From the NCBI RefSeq assembly GCF_002285795.1, contig NZ_CP022961.1, forward strand, positions 2,232,001-2,296,000: a stretch of 64,000 bases of DNA, in the 5' to 3' direction. Within the stretch, counting starts at the first letter, position 1; each line of letters starts with the position of its first letter. A program made the position numbers and the translations under genes. The stretch is from Plantactinospora sp. KBS50. Lineage in GTDB: Bacteria; Actinomycetota; Actinomycetes; Mycobacteriales; Micromonosporaceae. Below are positions 62,093-64,000 of the stretch, piece after piece. A model generated the notes under the pieces. That model was not told the origin of the DNA. It saw nothing but the letters and a program-made list of their open reading frames with translations, and ran no database searches.

Positions 62093-62152
62093 CCGGTCGT
62101 CCCCGGAACCCTCCGGTCGTCCCCGGAACCCTCCGGTCGTCCCCGGAACCCT
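62093..62152. repeat. 20-bp tandem repeat between divergent genes
   Basis: Three copies of CCGGTCGTCCCCGGAACCCT between the starts of the BAAT-like and acetylxylan esterase genes, 50 bases upstream of the former. Could influence promoter strength; no operator symmetry seen. Confidence 0.8.
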
Positions 62153-62209
62153 TCCGTACCGGGGAACGGGATGGTGAACTTACCGGGCCATGATCCGTGA
62201 GGAGGGTTC

Positions 62210-63196
62210 ATGCTCGTCGACCGCCCCCTGGCGCAGCTGCGCGACCACCGCCCGGACCGGACCGAGCCGGAGGACTTCGACGCCTTCTGGACCGGCACGC
62301 TGGCCGCGGCGCGCGAGACCGCCTGGCCGGCCCGCTTCGAGCCGTACCCCGCGGGGCTGGCCACCGTGGAGGTCTTCGACGTGACCTTCGCCGGGTACGC
62401 CGGGCATCCGGTCCGGGCCTGGCTGCTGCTGCCCCGCGGTGGCACCGGCCGGCTGCCCTGCGTGGTCGAGTACCTCGGCTACGGCAACGGCCGAGGGCTG
62501 CCGCACGACTGGCTGTTCTGGAGCGCCGCCGGCTACGCCCACCTGGTGATGGACACCCGGGGCCAGGGCGGGCACGGGTCGCTGCCCGGTGACACGGCCG
62601 ACCCGGACGAGGTGGGGGCGCCGCAGGCAAACGGGTTCCTGACCCGCGGCGTCGAGGACCCGCGGAGCTACTACTACCGGCGGGTGTTCACCGACGGGGT
62701 ACGCGCCGTCGAGGTGGCCCGCGAGCATCCGCGGATCGACCCGGACCGGGTGGTGGCGGCCGGCATCAGCCAGGGCGGCGGGATCACCATCGCGGTGGCC
62801 GGCCTGGTCGACGGGCTGGCCGCGGCCCTGCCCGACGTGCCGTTCCTGTGCCACTACCGGCGGGCCACCGAGGTGACCGACGAGGCGCCGTACGCGGAGC
62901 TGACCCGCTACCTGCACTCCCGGCGGACGTCGCTGGAGCGGGTCTTCCACACCCTCGGCTACTTCGACGGGGTCAACCTGGCGACCCGGATGAGCGCGCC
63001 CACGCTCTTCTCGGTGGCGCTGATGGACGCGGTCTGCCCGCCGTCGACGGTGTTCGCCGCGTACAACCACTGCGCCAGCGCCGACCGGGAGATCGTGGTC
63101 TGGCCGTACAACGGGCACGAGGGCGGCGCGGGGTTCCAGCGCCAGGAGCAACTGCGCTGGCTGGCCGACCGGGTGCCCGCGGCGGCTGCCCGGTAG
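62210..63196 (+). CDS. Acetylxylan esterase / cephalosporin-C deacetylase family (CE7)
   Basis: 328 residues from ATG 62210, leader GAGGAGG. AXE1 family: EPEDFDAFWTGTLAAARET, CVVEYLGYGNGRGLPHDWLFW, YAHLVMDTRGQGGH, GVEDPRSYYYRRVFTDGVRAVE, the nucleophile elbow AAGISQGGGITIAVAG, SVALMDAVCPPSTVFAAYN with the catalytic Asp, and WPYNGHEGG with the His. No signal peptide, so it deacetylates imported xylo-oligosaccharides in the cytoplasm. Fits the xylan theme of the window (GH10, GH43). Confidence 0.92.
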   Translation: MLVDRPLAQLRDHRPDRTEPEDFDAFWTGTLAAARETAWPARFEPYPAGLATVEVFDVTFAGYAGHPVRAWLLLPRGGTGRLPCVVEYLGYGNGRGLPHDWLFWSAAGYAHLVMDTRGQGGHGSLPGDTADPDEVGAPQANGFLTRGVEDPRSYYYRRVFTDGVRAVEVAREHPRIDPDRVVAAGISQGGGITIAVAGLVDGLAAALPDVPFLCHYRRATEVTDEAPYAELTRYLHSRRTSLERVFHTLGYFDGVNLATRMSAPTLFSVALMDAVCPPSTVFAAYNHCASADREIVVWPYNGHEGGAGFQRQEQLRWLADRVPAAAAR

Positions 63197-63235
63197 CGGC
63201 CGGTCGGCGGTCGGCTCGCGCCGGGCGGGGGAGTA

Positions 63236-63751
63236 TCAGGGCAGCGCCCAGGCGATCCCGCGGGCGTGGTCGGCGACCGCGGCCCCGGTCACCGTCGCGT
63301 CGATGGGCAGCACCTCCAGGCAGCGCCGTACCGCGATGCTCATCAGCGGGTTCGGCACCCGCATCGACAGCGTGCAGTGCGGCACCCAGTGGCCCGGACG
63401 GTACTGCTCGGCCACCGGTATCCCGGCCCCGACCAGCCGCTCGTACACCGACCGCTGGTGGGCCAGCAGTTCGGCGGTCGGCGCCGGCCCCAGCCAGAGC
63501 ACCCGGCCGACGAACTGCCCGACGTACTGGAACGACAGCCGCAGCGGCGCCGCCACCGTGGCCCCGGCGAGCGCCTCCGCCACCCGCTCCGGGTCCAACC
63601 GCGGTGCCACGGCGAGCGACACGTGCGGCCGGTGCCGCTGCTCCAGCAGCGAACGGAGGCTCTGCACGCCCTCGGCGTCCAGCGCGGCCCAGAGCGCCCG
63701 GATCCGCCGGGTCGCGTCGGTGTCCAGGTACAACTCCAGCGCCGCGACCAC
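63236..63751 (-). CDS. 2'-5' RNA ligase-like (2H phosphoesterase) protein
   Basis: 171 residues from GTG/ATG 63751. Two H-x-[T/S]-h motifs: RPHVSLAVAP near residue 42 and HWVPHCTLSMRVP near 124, the signature of the 2H phosphoesterase superfamily; WALP ends the protein. Such enzymes act on cyclic 2',3'-phosphates of RNA or nucleotides. Convergent with the acetylxylan esterase, 39 bases between the ends. Confidence 0.85.
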   Translation of the reverse strand: MVAALELYLDTDATRRIRALWAALDAEGVQSLRSLLEQRHRPHVSLAVAPRLDPERVAEALAGATVAAPLRLSFQYVGQFVGRVLWLGPAPTAELLAHQRSVYERLVGAGIPVAEQYRPGHWVPHCTLSMRVPNPLMSIAVRRCLEVLPIDATVTGAAVADHARGIAWALP

Positions 63752-63829
63752 CGGACCAGGGTACGGCCCGGGTTTAGCCGGCTCCGTCGGCGGTAACCCG
63801 GGCGGGGTGGGTCGACGGAGAGGATGACG

Positions 63830-64000
63830 ATGGACGTGCGTGAGCTGCTGACCGGGACCTTCGACCGGCTACCCGACCTGGTCCGAGCGGCGGTGGACGG
63901 GCTGCCGGCCGACCGGCTGCGGTGGTCACCCGGTCCGGGCACCAACTCGGTCGGCTGGCTGGTCTGGCACCTCACCCGGGTCCAGGACAGCCACATCGCG
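63830..64000 (+). CDS. DinB-family protein, cut by right edge
   Basis: Starts at ATG 63830, spaced six bases after GGAGAGG; ATG 63824 overlaps that site. The 57 residues seen read MDVRELLTGTFDRLPDLVRA, DRLRWSPGPGTNSVGWLVWH and LTRVQDSHIA, the N-terminal helix pair of DinB/DUF664 proteins with the first metal His in VWHLTRVQD. These four-helix metal-binding enzymes include mycothiol-dependent transferases in actinomycetes. The rest lies beyond the window. Confidence 0.85.
   Translation, partial: MDVRELLTGTFDRLPDLVRAAVDGLPADRLRWSPGPGTNSVGWLVWHLTRVQDSHIA

Overview
The window is very GC-rich, uses many GTG starts, and carries an SsgA-type sporulation protein, two PASTA-less Ser/Thr kinases with long Pro/Thr linkers, PucR, TetR, LacI and AraC regulators, and secreted CBM2-linked polysaccharidases. 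This points to a sporulating actinomycete, most likely of the Micromonosporaceae (inference from gene content and style; no database search was possible).

Layout. 1-6 kb: a TPR protein cut by the left edge, a TcmP-like protein, a two-TM K+ channel, a 59-residue DUF4236-like protein, an AraC regulator, an SDR and ssgB. 6-11 kb: a PGPGW membrane protein, tRNA-Val(CAC) with an intrinsic terminator, a broken XRE regulator, a stand-alone mraY, an HNH endonuclease and a MOSC protein. 11-21.5 kb: a TetR/acyl-CoA dehydrogenase pair; a PucR regulator divergent from a tightly coupled operon (ThDP enzyme, epimerase, SDR, 24-codon ORF, BASS transporter); a TetR/quinone-reductase pair with twin operators. 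21.6-42.3 kb: plant cell-wall utilisation, with a ricin-lectin glycosidase, a GH127 arabinofuranosidase, a complete sugar ABC importer with its LacI regulator, CBM2-GH43, CBM2-pectinesterase and GH10 xylanase, plus a second DUF4236 protein, MgtC and a large membrane hydrolase. 42.5-48.6 kb: a seven-gene same-strand cluster (MDR dehydrogenase, divergent PTPS/QueD homologue, glycosyltransferase, methyltransferase, flippase-like membrane protein, GTP cyclohydrolase II, RibD-type reductase) that looks like an undescribed pathway to a glycosylated, methylated pterin- or pyrimidine-type product. 48.6-57 kb: two Ser/Thr kinases, pgi, a VanX-like lipoprotein and a probable pseudokinase. 57-64 kb: a methyltransferase, LURP-one, GlsB, LacI, DUF402, a BAAT-like lipoprotein, acetylxylan esterase, a 2'-5' RNA ligase-like protein and a DinB protein cut by the right edge.

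Two window-wide observations matter for any user. First, at least ten, and perhaps fifteen, reading-frame breaks occur; every one behaves as loss of a single base, mostly in short G or C runs, and the joined frames make normal proteins. This looks like systematic undercalling in a draft or long-read assembly rather than ten pseudogenes. Second, an 84-85 base two-hairpin element occurs twice (9376 and 56643), with compensating changes in its stem, and may be an undescribed repeat family or RNA.

The polysaccharide genes fit together as secreted depolymerases (GH10, GH43, pectinesterase, lectin glycosidase), a binding-protein-dependent importer, intracellular trimming by GH127, and LacI-type control through GGAAAA/TTTTCC- and GTTAGCGC-type operators. 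Short GC-rich tandem repeats (14-20 bp units) sit mostly between convergent gene ends.
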